This document shows positions 1 through 7,715 of a DNA stretch of 64,000 nt, one piece after another. Numbering within the stretch: position 1 is the stretch's first letter; every line of letters begins with the position of its first letter. The notes below the pieces were generated by a model. That model ran no database searches, was not told the DNA's origin, and saw only the letters and a list, made by a program, of their open reading frames with translations. Origin of the DNA: Roseibium sp. Sym1 (GTDB lineage: Bacteria; Pseudomonadota; Alphaproteobacteria; Rhizobiales; Stappiaceae); assembly GCF_027359675.1 (NCBI RefSeq), contig NZ_CP114786.1, forward strand, positions 5,678,501 to 5,742,500. The letters run 5' to 3'. The translations under genes were made by a program, and so were the position numbers.

Positions 1-221
1 TCGAGAAACTTTACAGCGTCGCCAACGGTCAGAATGGTTTCTGCCGCGGTGTCCGGGATTTCCACGCCGAATTCTTCTTCGAAGGCCATGACCAGCTCAA
101 CGGTGTCAAGGCTGTCTGCACCCAGATCGTCGATGAAGCTTGCGCCTTCGACAACCTTTTCAGCGTCGACACCCAGGTGCTCAACGACGATTTTCTTTAC
201 CCGATCCGCGATATCGCTCAT
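1..221 (-). CDS. acpP: acyl carrier protein AcpP (3' end cut by window edge)
   Basis: Carries growing acyl chains on a 4'-phosphopantetheine arm during cytoplasmic fatty-acid synthesis. Translating the minus strand from the ATG gives a protein starting [18 protein letters not shown], with the prosthetic-group motif GADSLD and the modified Ser at residue 37. The acidic sequence is typical of the family. About 73 codons are visible, so only the last few of the usual ~78 residues are missing. A purine-rich ribosome site (AAGGAAG) lies just upstream. It follows fabD and fabG on the same strand, the common fatty-acid cluster order. Identification is secure; only the C-terminus is unseen. Confidence 0.96.
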   Translation of the reverse strand, partial: MSDIADRVKKIVVEHLGVDAEKVVEGASFIDDLGADSLDTVELVMAFEEEFGVEIPDTAAETILTVGDAVKFL

Positions 222-462
222 TTTTCACTTCCTTAGTTTTTCTATTCATCACTCGCGAAACTGCCCCGGACCGTTGTGTTGCCAGCGGCGGTGCGTGATC
301 GCGGCCTAGGACGTCCTCGCGCCTTGGAACCGGATTCCCGGTTGATCGGCGCAATTCGTAACAATCGGCGGGTTGGTAACACACTTTGTTGACCTTTACC
401 AGCCGGTCCAGACCGCTTCGGAGCGGCCCGGATTCTTTTTGCCTGCTCGGCGAAACTTCCTT

Positions 463-1200
463 TTAAATCATAGCCATGCCGCCATTGACGTGCAGGGTCT
501 GCCCCGTCACGTAGGCGGCTTCGTCACTGGCAAGGTAGAGGGCGGCCGAGGCGATCTCGGCAGAAGTCCCCAAACGGCCTGCCGGGACGCTCGTCAAAAT
601 CGATTCTTTTTGCTTGTCATTGAGCGCGTCGGTCATCGCCGTTTCGATGAAACCCGGTGCAATCGTGTTGACAGTGATGTTGCGGCTGGCCACTTCCCGC
701 GCGAGGGACTTGTACATGCCGATCATGCCCGCCTTGGCAGCTGCGTAGTTGACCTGCCCCGGATTGCCGGTAACACCGACCACGGACGTGATCCCGACAA
801 TCCGCCCGGAACGACGTTTCATCATCCCCTTGATCGCGGCACGGCACAGGCGGAACCCGGAAGTCAGGTTGACTTCCAGCACCTGGTCCCACTCCTCGTC
901 CTTCATGCGCATGAAGATGTTGTCACGGGTGATGCCGGCATTGTTGACCAGAATGTCGACGGAACCCATTTTCTCCTCCGCGGCCGGCAACAGCGCGTCA
1001 ACGGCGGCACGGTCGGACAGGTTGGCAGGGGTAACGAAGGCGCGCTCGCCAAGATCGGCGGCAAGTGCCTCCAGCTTTTCCGCCCGCGTGCCGGACAACG
1101 ACACCGTAGCGCCCTGCGCATGAAGCACCCGCGCAATGGCTTCGCCGATTCCGCCGGTGGCTCCGGTGACGAGGGCGTTCTTCCCTTCCAAGCTGAACAT
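463..1200 (-). CDS. fabG: 3-oxoacyl-ACP reductase FabG
   Basis: NADPH-dependent reduction of 3-oxoacyl-ACP to 3-hydroxyacyl-ACP in the type II fatty-acid elongation cycle. The 245-residue length is standard. It shows the Rossmann motif TGATGGIG (13-20), NNAG (86-89), and the catalytic Asn112, Ser139, Tyr152 and Lys156 (YAAAK). The C-terminus GGMAMI is typical of FabG. It lies between fabD (66 bases upstream) and acpP (about 240 bases downstream) on the same strand. Many SDR proteins resemble FabG, but the fabD-fabG-acpP context makes this the primary copy. Confidence 0.97.
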   Translation of the reverse strand: MFSLEGKNALVTGATGGIGEAIARVLHAQGATVSLSGTRAEKLEALAADLGERAFVTPANLSDRAAVDALLPAAEEKMGSVDILVNNAGITRDNIFMRMKDEEWDQVLEVNLTSGFRLCRAAIKGMMKRRSGRIVGITSVVGVTGNPGQVNYAAAKAGMIGMYKSLAREVASRNITVNTIAPGFIETAMTDALNDKQKESILTSVPAGRLGTSAEIASAALYLASDEAAYVTGQTLHVNGGMAMI

Positions 1201-1266
1201 ATGGGGTCCTTCCGTTGTTCTTTCCGGCCCGGCCGGGCCACGTCGGGGTCCAGGCAGGTATAAGCC

Positions 1267-2211
1267 TTATTGGGAGATCTTTTCCATAAGGCTGTCGATA
1301 TCTTCCGGCGTGTTCACGGCGATGCCGGAAGTTTCCCGGGCAATCCGCTTGACCATTCCGGTCAGGACCTTGCCGGTGCCAACTTCCACAAAAGTGTCAA
1401 CGCCGTTCTCGGCCAGCCAGGTCACGCTCTCGCGCCAGCGCACCGTTCCGGTCACCTGTTCCACCAGGCGGTCGCGGATCTCGTCCGCATCGGTGATCGG
1501 TCGGGCGAGCACATTCGCAACAAGCGGCACCTTCGGAGACCGGATCTCGGCATTGGCGAGAGCTTCGGCCATCTTGTCGGCCGCCGGTGCCATCAGCGAG
1601 CAATGGAACGGGGCACTGACCGGCAGCATCACCGCCCGGCGCGCACCCTTGGCCTTGGCGATCTCCACGGCACGTTCCACGGCGGCAAGATGGCCGGACA
1701 CGACCACTTGACCGGGCGCGTTGTCGTTCGCGGTCTGGCAGACTTCCCCCTGGGCCGCCGCAGCGGCGACTTCGGCGGCAACGTCAAACTCCAGTCCGAG
1801 CAATGCGGCCATGGCCCCCTGCCCGACCGGCACAGCGTTCTGCATGGCATCGCCGCGCACCCGCAGCAAACGGGCGGCCGTGGCAATGTCGAGACTGCCG
1901 GCTGCCGCCAACGCGGAATATTCGCCGAGGGAATGCCCGGCCACGAAAGAGACGCGTGCGGCAAGGTCGAGTCCGCGGGCTTCCAGAACACGCATGGTTG
2001 CGAGACTGACGGCCATGAGCGCCGGCTGCGCATTGGCGGTCAGCGTCAGCGCATCGTCGGGTCCGCTCCACATGACGTCGGAGAGCTTCTGCCCAAGCGC
2101 CTCATCCACTTCGTCGAAGACGGCCCTGGCTTCCGGAAACGCATCGGCAAGGGCCTTGCCCATACCGACACTCTGGCTGCCCTGTCCTGGGAATGTGAAA
2201 GCGATGGTCAT
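1267..2211 (-). CDS. fabD: malonyl-CoA:ACP transacylase FabD
   Basis: Transfers malonyl from CoA to the acyl carrier protein, supplying the extender unit for fatty-acid synthesis. The 314-residue protein has the entry motif GQGSQ (9-13), the nucleophile Ser94 in GHSLGE and the partner His203 in APFHCSL. Length and motif order match the family. It is the first gene of the minus-strand fabD-fabG-acpP cluster and diverges from rpsF across a 534-base region. The ATG start is taken because the glycine-rich N-terminal strand MTIAFTFPGQG begins there directly. Confidence 0.97.
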   Translation of the reverse strand: MTIAFTFPGQGSQSVGMGKALADAFPEARAVFDEVDEALGQKLSDVMWSGPDDALTLTANAQPALMAVSLATMRVLEARGLDLAARVSFVAGHSLGEYSALAAAGSLDIATAARLLRVRGDAMQNAVPVGQGAMAALLGLEFDVAAEVAAAAAQGEVCQTANDNAPGQVVVSGHLAAVERAVEIAKAKGARRAVMLPVSAPFHCSLMAPAADKMAEALANAEIRSPKVPLVANVLARPITDADEIRDRLVEQVTGTVRWRESVTWLAENGVDTFVEVGTGKVLTGMVKRIARETSGIAVNTPEDIDSLMEKISQ

Positions 2212-2745
2212 CTGGGAGCGCCTCCGTAGACTCGTGCGCGGGCCTTGCAGATCCTGGCAGCAGGCCGACGGCTTTTTTTGAAAGCGGAACTTAAGACAGC
2301 CCGGCAGGAGCTGAATTGAAACGTTGGCGCGAGGCTATGATACGCTCTTGGGCGGACTGTCAAGGCCTTGCGGCCAATCATTTCCCAAAATCGCGCGCTT
2401 TTCCGAGATTTCCCCTTGCTTGAGGCTCGCCCCTGCGCAATGGGACAGGGAAGGAACAAGGCTCCGGGCTTTCCAGCAGGTTTACCGTAAAAGGCCGGGC
2501 AAAGACAGCTTTCCCTGTCTTTCGCAGCAAAATCTCCGGGCCCCACTTGCATTTTCGCCAGAACAGAGTATAGACCGCGCTTCATCCGGGATTTGGCCGG
2601 GGGCTGAACGGAAGGGCGCAAGCCAGGATCGTAAGGGATCCGACTTCCCGTGTTCCCGCTCTCGTTGGATTTCTCGTGCCTTTCCGAAGTTGCGAGGAGG
2701 CTCTGCGCCGATCCCGCGTTGTCAACATGAGAAAGGCTTGTTTCC
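2212..2745. other. divergent fabD/rpsF intergenic region
   Basis: A 534-base region without a convincing gene; reading frames across it lack family-like sequence. It holds a perfect 8-base inverted repeat with a six-base loop (arms 2501-2508 and 2515-2522) and the rpsF promoter described separately. About 170 bases lie between that promoter and the rpsF start. This is long enough for a structured leader, for example of the S6:S18 autoregulatory kind, but no such fold was demonstrated. No fabD promoter could be assigned confidently on the minus strand. Confidence 0.5.
2547..2574 (+). promoter_or_regulatory. probable sigma-70 promoter of rpsF operon
   Basis: TTGCAT (2547-2552) and TATAGA (2569-2574) are separated by 16 bases and match housekeeping -35/-10 hexamers reasonably well. 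They lie about 170 bases before rpsF with no other gene between. The transcription start would fall near 2580. Predicted from sequence only. Confidence 0.55.
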
Positions 2746-3156
2746 ATGCCTCTTTACGAGCACGTCTTCCTGGCACGCCAGGACGTTTCGGCCCAGCAGG
2801 TCGAACAACTCGTCGAACAGTACAAGGGCCTCATCGAAGGCGCTGGCGGCACTGTCGGCAAGGTGGAAAACTGGGGTCTGCGGACCCTCGCTTACCGCAT
2901 CAAGAAGAACCGCAAGGCTCACTACACCCTGATGAACATCGAAGCACCGCATGCTGCCGTTGCCGAAATGGAACGTCAGATGGGCCTCAGCGAAGATGTC
3001 CTTCGTTACATGACCTTCCGCGTCAACGAGCTCGAAGAAGAGCCGTCTGCAATGATGCAGAAGCGTGACCGCGACGACCGCCGCGGCGGTGGCCGTGGTG
3101 ACCGTGGCGACCGTCCGGGTGGCAGCCGTCCTCCGCGCCGGGCAGAAGGGGAGTAA
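2746..3156 (+). CDS. rpsF: 30S ribosomal protein S6
   Basis: Small-subunit protein that pairs with S18 on the 16S rRNA platform. The 136-residue protein begins [13 protein letters not shown] and carries the S6 core (residues about 1-95) with the strand [15 protein letters not shown]. It ends in an Arg/Gly-rich tail ([16 protein letters not shown]). Such basic tails are common in alphaproteobacterial S6 and make it longer than the ~100-residue minimum. The next gene, rpsR, starts six bases after its stop, so the S6/S18 partners are co-translated. Confidence 0.98.
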   Translation: MPLYEHVFLARQDVSAQQVEQLVEQYKGLIEGAGGTVGKVENWGLRTLAYRIKKNRKAHYTLMNIEAPHAAVAEMERQMGLSEDVLRYMTFRVNELEEEPSAMMQKRDRDDRRGGGRGDRGDRPGGSRPPRRAEGE

Positions 3157-3162
3157 GAGATT

Positions 3163-3411
3163 ATGGTTGATATTGCACAGATGCCGAGCCGCCGCCCGTT
3201 CTTCCGTCGCCGGAAGACCTGCCCGTTCTCCGGCTCCAACGCTCCGAAGATCGACTACAAGGACATCCGTCTGCTGCAGCGCTACATCTCTGAGCGCGGC
3301 AAGATCGTGCCGAGCCGCATCACCGCGGTGTCCGCGAAGAAGCAGCGTGAACTGGCCCGTGCCATCAAGCGCGCCCGCCTGCTCGGCCTGCTGCCCTTCG
3401 TGATCAGCTGA
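3163..3411 (+). CDS. rpsR: 30S ribosomal protein S18
   Basis: Binds 16S rRNA as a heterodimer with S6. The 82-residue, strongly basic protein contains the S18 signature: RRKTCPFSG near the N-terminus, then [19 protein letters not shown] and a C-terminal [16 protein letters not shown]. Length is standard. It follows rpsF closely. The ATG is preceded by a GGGGAGTAAGAG segment that overlaps the rpsF stop codon and serves as the ribosome site. Confidence 0.98.
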   Translation: MVDIAQMPSRRPFFRRRKTCPFSGSNAPKIDYKDIRLLQRYISERGKIVPSRITAVSAKKQRELARAIKRARLLGLLPFVIS

Positions 3412-3521
3412 TCCCTCCTTCAACGAGGGACTTTTCTCCCGGGCACGCCCGGGAGACTCGAATTGGGACCGCGGGCAAACGGTCTCTAACCATCGATGAG
3501 ATGGGACAGTAGGAGAATACC
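3412..3521 (+). other. hairpin-rich rpsR-rplI intercistronic spacer
   Basis: This spacer has three inverted repeats in about 75 bases. CCCTC/GAGGG lies right after the rpsR stop and is followed by ACTTTTCT. A 9-base perfect stem TCTCCCGGG/CCCGGGAGA has its arms at 3435-3443 and 3448-3456. A shorter GACCG/CGGTC stem follows. None has a strong T-run, so partial attenuation or an mRNA processing or stability element is more likely than full termination. Confidence 0.5.
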
Positions 3522-4121
3522 ATGCAAGTCATCCTTCTTGAGCGTATCGCAAAGCTCGGCCAGATGGGCGATACCGTTCGCGTTCGCGACGGTTATGCCC
3601 GTAACTTCCTGCTGCCGCAGGGCAAGGCGCTGCGTGCCAACAAATCCAATCTCGAGCGGTTCGAGCGCGAGCGTGCTCAGCTCGAGGCCCGTAACCTGGA
3701 ACGCAAGAGCGAAGCCGAAGCCGTTGCTTCCAAGCTCGACGGCGAATCCCTGGTGATGATCCGCTCCGCCGGTGAAACCGGCCAGCTCTACGGTTCCGTG
3801 TCGACGCGTGACGTCGCCGAAGGCCTCACCGCCGCCGGCTTCACCGTTGGCCGCAGCCAGGTCGAACTGCGTACCCCGATCAAGACGATCGGTCTGCACA
3901 ATGTCCTGATCCAGCTGCATCCGGAAGTGGAAGTCTCCGTCTCCGTCAACGTTGCCCGTTCGGAAGACGAAGCCGTCCGCCAGGCAGCCGGTGAAGACCT
4001 GACCACGCCGGAACAGGACGTCTTCGAATTTGAAGAAGAAGAAGAAGGCGACGCTGAAGCCGAAGGTTCCGAAGAAGGCGAAGAAGCCTCCGAGGAAACT
4101 CCGGCCGAAGAAGAAGCCTGA
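3522..4121 (+). CDS. rplI: 50S ribosomal protein L9
   Basis: Large-subunit protein that binds 23S rRNA near the L1 stalk base. The 199-residue protein starts with the L9 N-terminal domain [19 protein letters not shown] and the [13 protein letters not shown] signature, then a connecting helix (about 45-75) and the C-terminal domain with [14 protein letters not shown]. It ends in a Glu-rich extension of roughly 45 residues beyond the usual ~150. Such acidic tails occur in alphaproteobacterial L9. The rho-independent terminator that follows closes the ribosomal operon. Confidence 0.97.
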   Translation: MQVILLERIAKLGQMGDTVRVRDGYARNFLLPQGKALRANKSNLERFERERAQLEARNLERKSEAEAVASKLDGESLVMIRSAGETGQLYGSVSTRDVAEGLTAAGFTVGRSQVELRTPIKTIGLHNVLIQLHPEVEVSVSVNVARSEDEAVRQAAGEDLTTPEQDVFEFEEEEEGDAEAEGSEEGEEASEETPAEEEA

Positions 4122-4150
4122 TCGCTTCCACCTGCTTTCACAGTTGACGA

Positions 4151-4180
4151 AAACGGCGCTGAACTTCAGCGCCGTTTTTT
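4151..4180 (+). terminator. rho-independent terminator after rplI
   Basis: A perfect 10-base stem AAACGGCGCT/AGCGCCGTTT with loop GAACTTC is followed directly by T residues. It lies 30 bases after the rplI stop and should end the rpsF-rpsR-rplI transcript, so that dnaB has its own promoter. Confidence 0.9.
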
Positions 4181-4254
4181 GTTTGCCGGCAATCCTAATT
4201 CCAGGTTACGGCCAGGGGCTCATCCGGCGCTCTCACTTCTCGGCACAAGACATT

Positions 4255-4408
4255 GAATCCCCTTGGAAAAAATTAACTGGTCATTAACCTCTCAAAATAT
4301 CCTATTATTTTCAAAGGCTAAGCTCTACAGCCTTGAGTCTTCAATCAGGTTCAGAGTCAAGCATGTTTCGACTCTTTCCCCGCTGATCTGTGAAAGTCAG
4401 TGGGAATC
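4255..4408 (+). promoter_or_regulatory. dnaB upstream region: CtrA box plus five GANTC sites
   Basis: The rplI-dnaB gap (365 bases) holds an exact TTAA-N7-TTAACC motif at 4273-4289. It matches the full binding site of CtrA, the alphaproteobacterial cell-cycle regulator. TATTAT, a -10-like hexamer, begins 19 bases after the start of the second half-site (4303-4308). Five GANTC sites, targets of the CcrM methyltransferase, fall at 4255, 4335, 4354, 4370 and 4404. This combination suggests cell-cycle-timed transcription of dnaB. The motifs are seen directly; the regulation is inferred. Confidence 0.65.
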
Positions 4409-4486
4409 AAAAACGGCTGTTTTTGTTCCTTGAGACACTCATCGCCAGAGAGTATTCCCAATGAACTTGGGTCATCGGGGGACGAT

Positions 4487-5971
4487 ATGAAGGGCACATT
4501 GCAGAAGGTCGAGACGGAAGAGGACATCCAGCGCCTTGCACCGCATAACGCAGAAGCCGAACGACAGTTGCTGGGTGCCATTCTCGTCAACAACGAGACA
4601 TTCTACCGGGTGTCCGACTTTCTCGAGCCGCATCACTTTTTCGTGCCCTCCCACCAGGACATCTACGAGAAGGCGAGCCATCTGATCCGTGCGGGCAAGA
4701 CCGCCTCCCCGGTCACGCTGAAGACATTCTATCCGGCCGACGCCAAGATTGCCGACCTGTCCGCAACTCAGTTTCTTGTCCGTCTGGCCGGTGATGCCGC
4801 CTCCATCATCAACGCCGAAGACTATGGCCGCTCGATCTATGACCTGGCCATCCGGCGGAACCTGATCCGCATCGGCGAGGACATGGTCAACATCGCCTTT
4901 GACGCACCGATCGACGTGCCGCCGGAACAGCAAATCGACGATGCCGAACGCCGCCTGTTCGAGCTGGCGGAAACCGGACGGAGCGAAGGCGGATTCGTGT
5001 CGTTTGGAGACGCTCTTTCCGAAACCATCGAAATGGCCCATGCGGCCTATAACCGCGAGGGTGCCCTGTCCGGCATTTCCACCGGCCTCAGGGAACTCGA
5101 CCGGCTGATGGGCGGCCTGCAGCATTCGGACCTGATCGTGCTCGCCGGACGTCCCGCCATGGGCAAAACCTCGCTGGCGACCAATATCGCCTACAACATC
5201 GCCCAGTCCTACAAGGCCGAGGAACAGCCGGACGGGTCCCTGAAAACCGTCAATGGCGGCGTCGTCGGCTTCTTCTCGCTGGAAATGTCGGCAGAGCAGC
5301 TGGCAACGCGTATCATTTCCGAGCAGGCAGAGATCTCATCCTCGAAAATCCGGCGCGGCGACATCACCGAGGCCGAGTTCGAAAAACTGGCTGCCTGCGC
5401 CCAGACCATGCAGACCGTGCCGCTGCACGTGGACCAGACCGGTGGCATTTCCATCGCCTCACTGGTGGCCAAGGCCCGGCGGCTGAAGCGTCAGCGCGGT
5501 CTTGACCTGCTGGTGGTCGACTATATCCAGCTCCTGTCCGGTTCCGCCAAGAATTCCGGAAACCGCGTCCAGGAAATCACCGAAATCACCACCGGCCTGA
5601 AGGCACTGGCAAAGGAACTCCAGGTGCCGATCATCGCCCTGTCGCAGCTGTCGCGCCAGGTGGAAGCGCGTGACGACAAGCGTCCGATGATGTCGGACCT
5701 TCGTGAATCCGGCTCCATCGAGCAGGACGCCGACGTGATCCTGTTCGTGTTCCGCGAGGAATATTACCTGTCCAAGACGGAGCCGGAGCCCGACACGGTC
5801 GAATACGAGAACTGGCAACGGGACATGGAGCGGCTGAAGGGCAAGGCCGAGGTCATTATCGCCAAGCAGCGTCACGGTCCGACCGGAACCGCCAACCTGC
5901 ACTTCGAAGGGCAATACACCCGCTTCTCGGATCTGGCTGAAGACGACCATCTGCCGGAACGCTACGAGTAG
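4487..5971 (+). CDS. dnaB: replicative DNA helicase DnaB
   Basis: Hexameric 5'-3' helicase that unwinds DNA at the replication fork and recruits primase. From the ATG preceded by a GGGGGACG ribosome site the protein is 494 residues, beginning MKGTLQKVETEEDIQRLAPHN. The N-terminal domain carries NAEAERQLLGAIL. The RecA-like domain has Walker A GRPAMGKTS (about 221-229), Walker B LLVVDYIQLL, and the C-terminal ESGSIEQDADVI helicase signature. An in-frame start 29 codons upstream is rejected because the extension has no family character. No intein is present. It stands alone between the rplI terminator and the PilZ gene. Confidence 0.97.
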   Translation: MKGTLQKVETEEDIQRLAPHNAEAERQLLGAILVNNETFYRVSDFLEPHHFFVPSHQDIYEKASHLIRAGKTASPVTLKTFYPADAKIADLSATQFLVRLAGDAASIINAEDYGRSIYDLAIRRNLIRIGEDMVNIAFDAPIDVPPEQQIDDAERRLFELAETGRSEGGFVSFGDALSETIEMAHAAYNREGALSGISTGLRELDRLMGGLQHSDLIVLAGRPAMGKTSLATNIAYNIAQSYKAEEQPDGSLKTVNGGVVGFFSLEMSAEQLATRIISEQAEISSSKIRRGDITEAEFEKLAACAQTMQTVPLHVDQTGGISIASLVAKARRLKRQRGLDLLVVDYIQLLSGSAKNSGNRVQEITEITTGLKALAKELQVPIIALSQLSRQVEARDDKRPMMSDLRESGSIEQDADVILFVFREEYYLSKTEPEPDTVEYENWQRDMERLKGKAEVIIAKQRHGPTGTANLHFEGQYTRFSDLAEDDHLPERYE

Positions 5972-6042
5972 CCGAAGAAACCGGCGGGATTATCCCGACG
6001 GTTGCGACATGACAAACCCGCTGTTGCTCGCGAAGCCCAAAA

Positions 6043-6077
6043 TTAAATTGATGTTAAATCCCTATCTTCACTATAGG
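6043..6077 (+). promoter_or_regulatory. CtrA box and -10-like hexamer before PilZ gene
   Basis: TTAA-ATTGATG-TTAA (6043-6057) is an exact TTAA-N7-TTAA CtrA motif. TATAGG (6072-6077) starts 18 bases after the second TTAA, nearly the same geometry as at dnaB. The PilZ start codon follows about 50 bases later. Predicted from sequence only. Confidence 0.6.
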
Positions 6078-6128
6078 TTGCACTATTGAACGAATTTCCT
6101 TTTCAAGCGGGCGCCCATTTTGACTCCG

Positions 6129-6392
6129 ATGCAAAAACTGTTGGAAGAAGCGCGCGTCTTTCCTCGCAGACGATGCAAGTGGCCCGGCCTGCTCAAGCAG
6201 GAGGCGACCCATCGCCCCTGTGTGGTTGAGGATATCAGTGTCGGCGGCTGCCGCCTTGCCACCAACACCAAAGACCTGGAACCCGATCAGCGCGTCACGA
6301 TCGAAATCGAAAGCCGGAAGCTGCGCTTTTATGGAGAGGTCCGCTGGGTCCGAGACGGCGAGACCGGTATCGAATTTCTCTACATGGATTGA
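6129..6392 (+). CDS. small PilZ-domain protein (c-di-GMP binding candidate)
   Basis: A stand-alone PilZ domain of 87 residues. PilZ proteins bind cyclic di-GMP through an N-terminal RxxxR and a later (D/N)xSxxG motif. Here an arginine cluster at residues 9-15 (RVFPRRR, giving R9xxxR13) is followed by DISVGG (35-40) and the strand LRFYGEVRWVRDGETGIEF. A TTG three codons earlier is an alternative start; neither has a strong ribosome site. An exact CtrA box lies upstream. The ligand and target are not shown by sequence; a role in motility or surface behaviour is family-based inference. Confidence 0.85.
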   Translation: MQKLLEEARVFPRRRCKWPGLLKQEATHRPCVVEDISVGGCRLATNTKDLEPDQRVTIEIESRKLRFYGEVRWVRDGETGIEFLYMD

Positions 6393-6547
6393 TGCGGATC
6401 GGTCCGGCACGGAAAACGGATCCTTGCCTGCTTACGCGCGGTACTACCGCATTTTTCCGGTCATCTTCATTGGCCCAACGGCATCCGGATTTGCTACGCT
6501 CCCATCAGCCCAAAGCAACTGATTCTGAGCGGAGAAACAGGCGGAAC

Positions 6548-7690
6548 GTGTCGACCTCGCAAACATTGTCCTTCCCGTCCCCCCTCTATGGCGGCCGCCT
6601 GACGGTCGATCTTCAGGCCATTGCCTCGAACTGGCGCTTTTTAAACGGCAAGACCCGCGCCGAAACCGAATGCGCTGTTGCCATCAAGGGAGACGCCTAC
6701 GGCACCGGCCAGGAAAAGGTGGCGCCCGCGCTGTTTGAAGCCGGATGCCGCACGTTTTTTGCCGCCGTTCCAACGGAAGCCATCCAACTGCGCAAAATCC
6801 TTCCCGGCGCGGTGATCTATGCCCTCGATGGCCTCTTCCCGGGGACCCATGAGCATTATCTCGCGCATGACATCCGTCCGGTGCTTGGTTGCCTTGAGGA
6901 ACTCGAGGAATGGACAGTGGTCTGCAAGGCGGCGGGACGGTCCTTCGATGCCGCGGTCCATGTCGATACGGGCATTCACCGTCTTGGCCTGTCGGCAGCG
7001 GAATTCACCTCGGCCATGACGGACAAGGACCTGCTCGGGCCGTTCCGGCCTTCTCTGATCATGAGCCACCTGGCCTGCGGATCGGCGCCCGACAATCCGA
7101 TGAACCGCCGCCAGCTCGATCAGTTCCGGGAAATCACCGCACCGTTCGCGGACGTTCCACGCTCGCTGGCCAACTCCGCCGGTGTGCTGATGGGGCCGGA
7201 CTACCATTTCGATCTGGTCCGTCCGGGAATATCGGTTTACGGCGGCCAGGCCATCGAGACCGAACCGAACCCGATGGCGCCGGTCGCCAGGGTTGAGGCG
7301 CGCATCATGATCGTGCGCGACGTCCCCGAGGGCGACACAATCGGCTACGGTGCGACGCAGATCGCCAGGCGGCCCCTCAGGAACGCGGTCGTGGCAGCCG
7401 GATATGCCGACGGCATGCTGCGACGGGCCAGTTCCACCGACGACCGGCCGGGCGGCTTCGGAATGATCGGCGGATACAGGGCGCCGATCCTTGGCCGGAT
7501 TTCCATGGACATGATCACGCTCGACGTCACGGACGTGCCGGAACATCTTCTGAAACGCGGCGCGTTTGTGGAAATGCTGGGTCCCCATGTTGCGGCTTCC
7601 GACCTCGCCGCCTATGCCGAGACCATCGACTACGAATATCTGACAAGCCTCGGGCGGCGCTTTGAGCGCGTCTATGGCCCTCTGACCTGA
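6548..7690 (+). CDS. alr: alanine racemase
   Basis: PLP-dependent interconversion of L- and D-alanine, supplying D-Ala for peptidoglycan. The PLP lysine is Lys47 in AIKGDAYGTG and the second catalytic base is Tyr267 in DTIGYGATQIARRP. GRISMDMITLDVT is the C-terminal barrel signature. The GTG start preceded by AGGCGG gives 380 residues, typical for Alr; an ATG 53 codons upstream would add an unrelated N-terminus. It lies between the PilZ gene and radA. Most alphaproteobacteria have one biosynthetic copy and sometimes a catabolic DadX; this housekeeping context suits the former. Confidence 0.93.
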   Translation: MSTSQTLSFPSPLYGGRLTVDLQAIASNWRFLNGKTRAETECAVAIKGDAYGTGQEKVAPALFEAGCRTFFAAVPTEAIQLRKILPGAVIYALDGLFPGTHEHYLAHDIRPVLGCLEELEEWTVVCKAAGRSFDAAVHVDTGIHRLGLSAAEFTSAMTDKDLLGPFRPSLIMSHLACGSAPDNPMNRRQLDQFREITAPFADVPRSLANSAGVLMGPDYHFDLVRPGISVYGGQAIETEPNPMAPVARVEARIMIVRDVPEGDTIGYGATQIARRPLRNAVVAAGYADGMLRRASSTDDRPGGFGMIGGYRAPILGRISMDMITLDVTDVPEHLLKRGAFVEMLGPHVAASDLAAYAETIDYEYLTSLGRRFERVYGPLT

Positions 7691-7715
7691 TCAGGCAAAG
7701 TGCGAAGGAAAGCGG

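Noticed and set aside
2208..2747. A 179-codon open frame on the minus strand between fabD and rpsF
   Set aside because: No family-like sequence and no ribosome site; it covers the rpsF promoter and a hairpin, so it is treated as non-coding.
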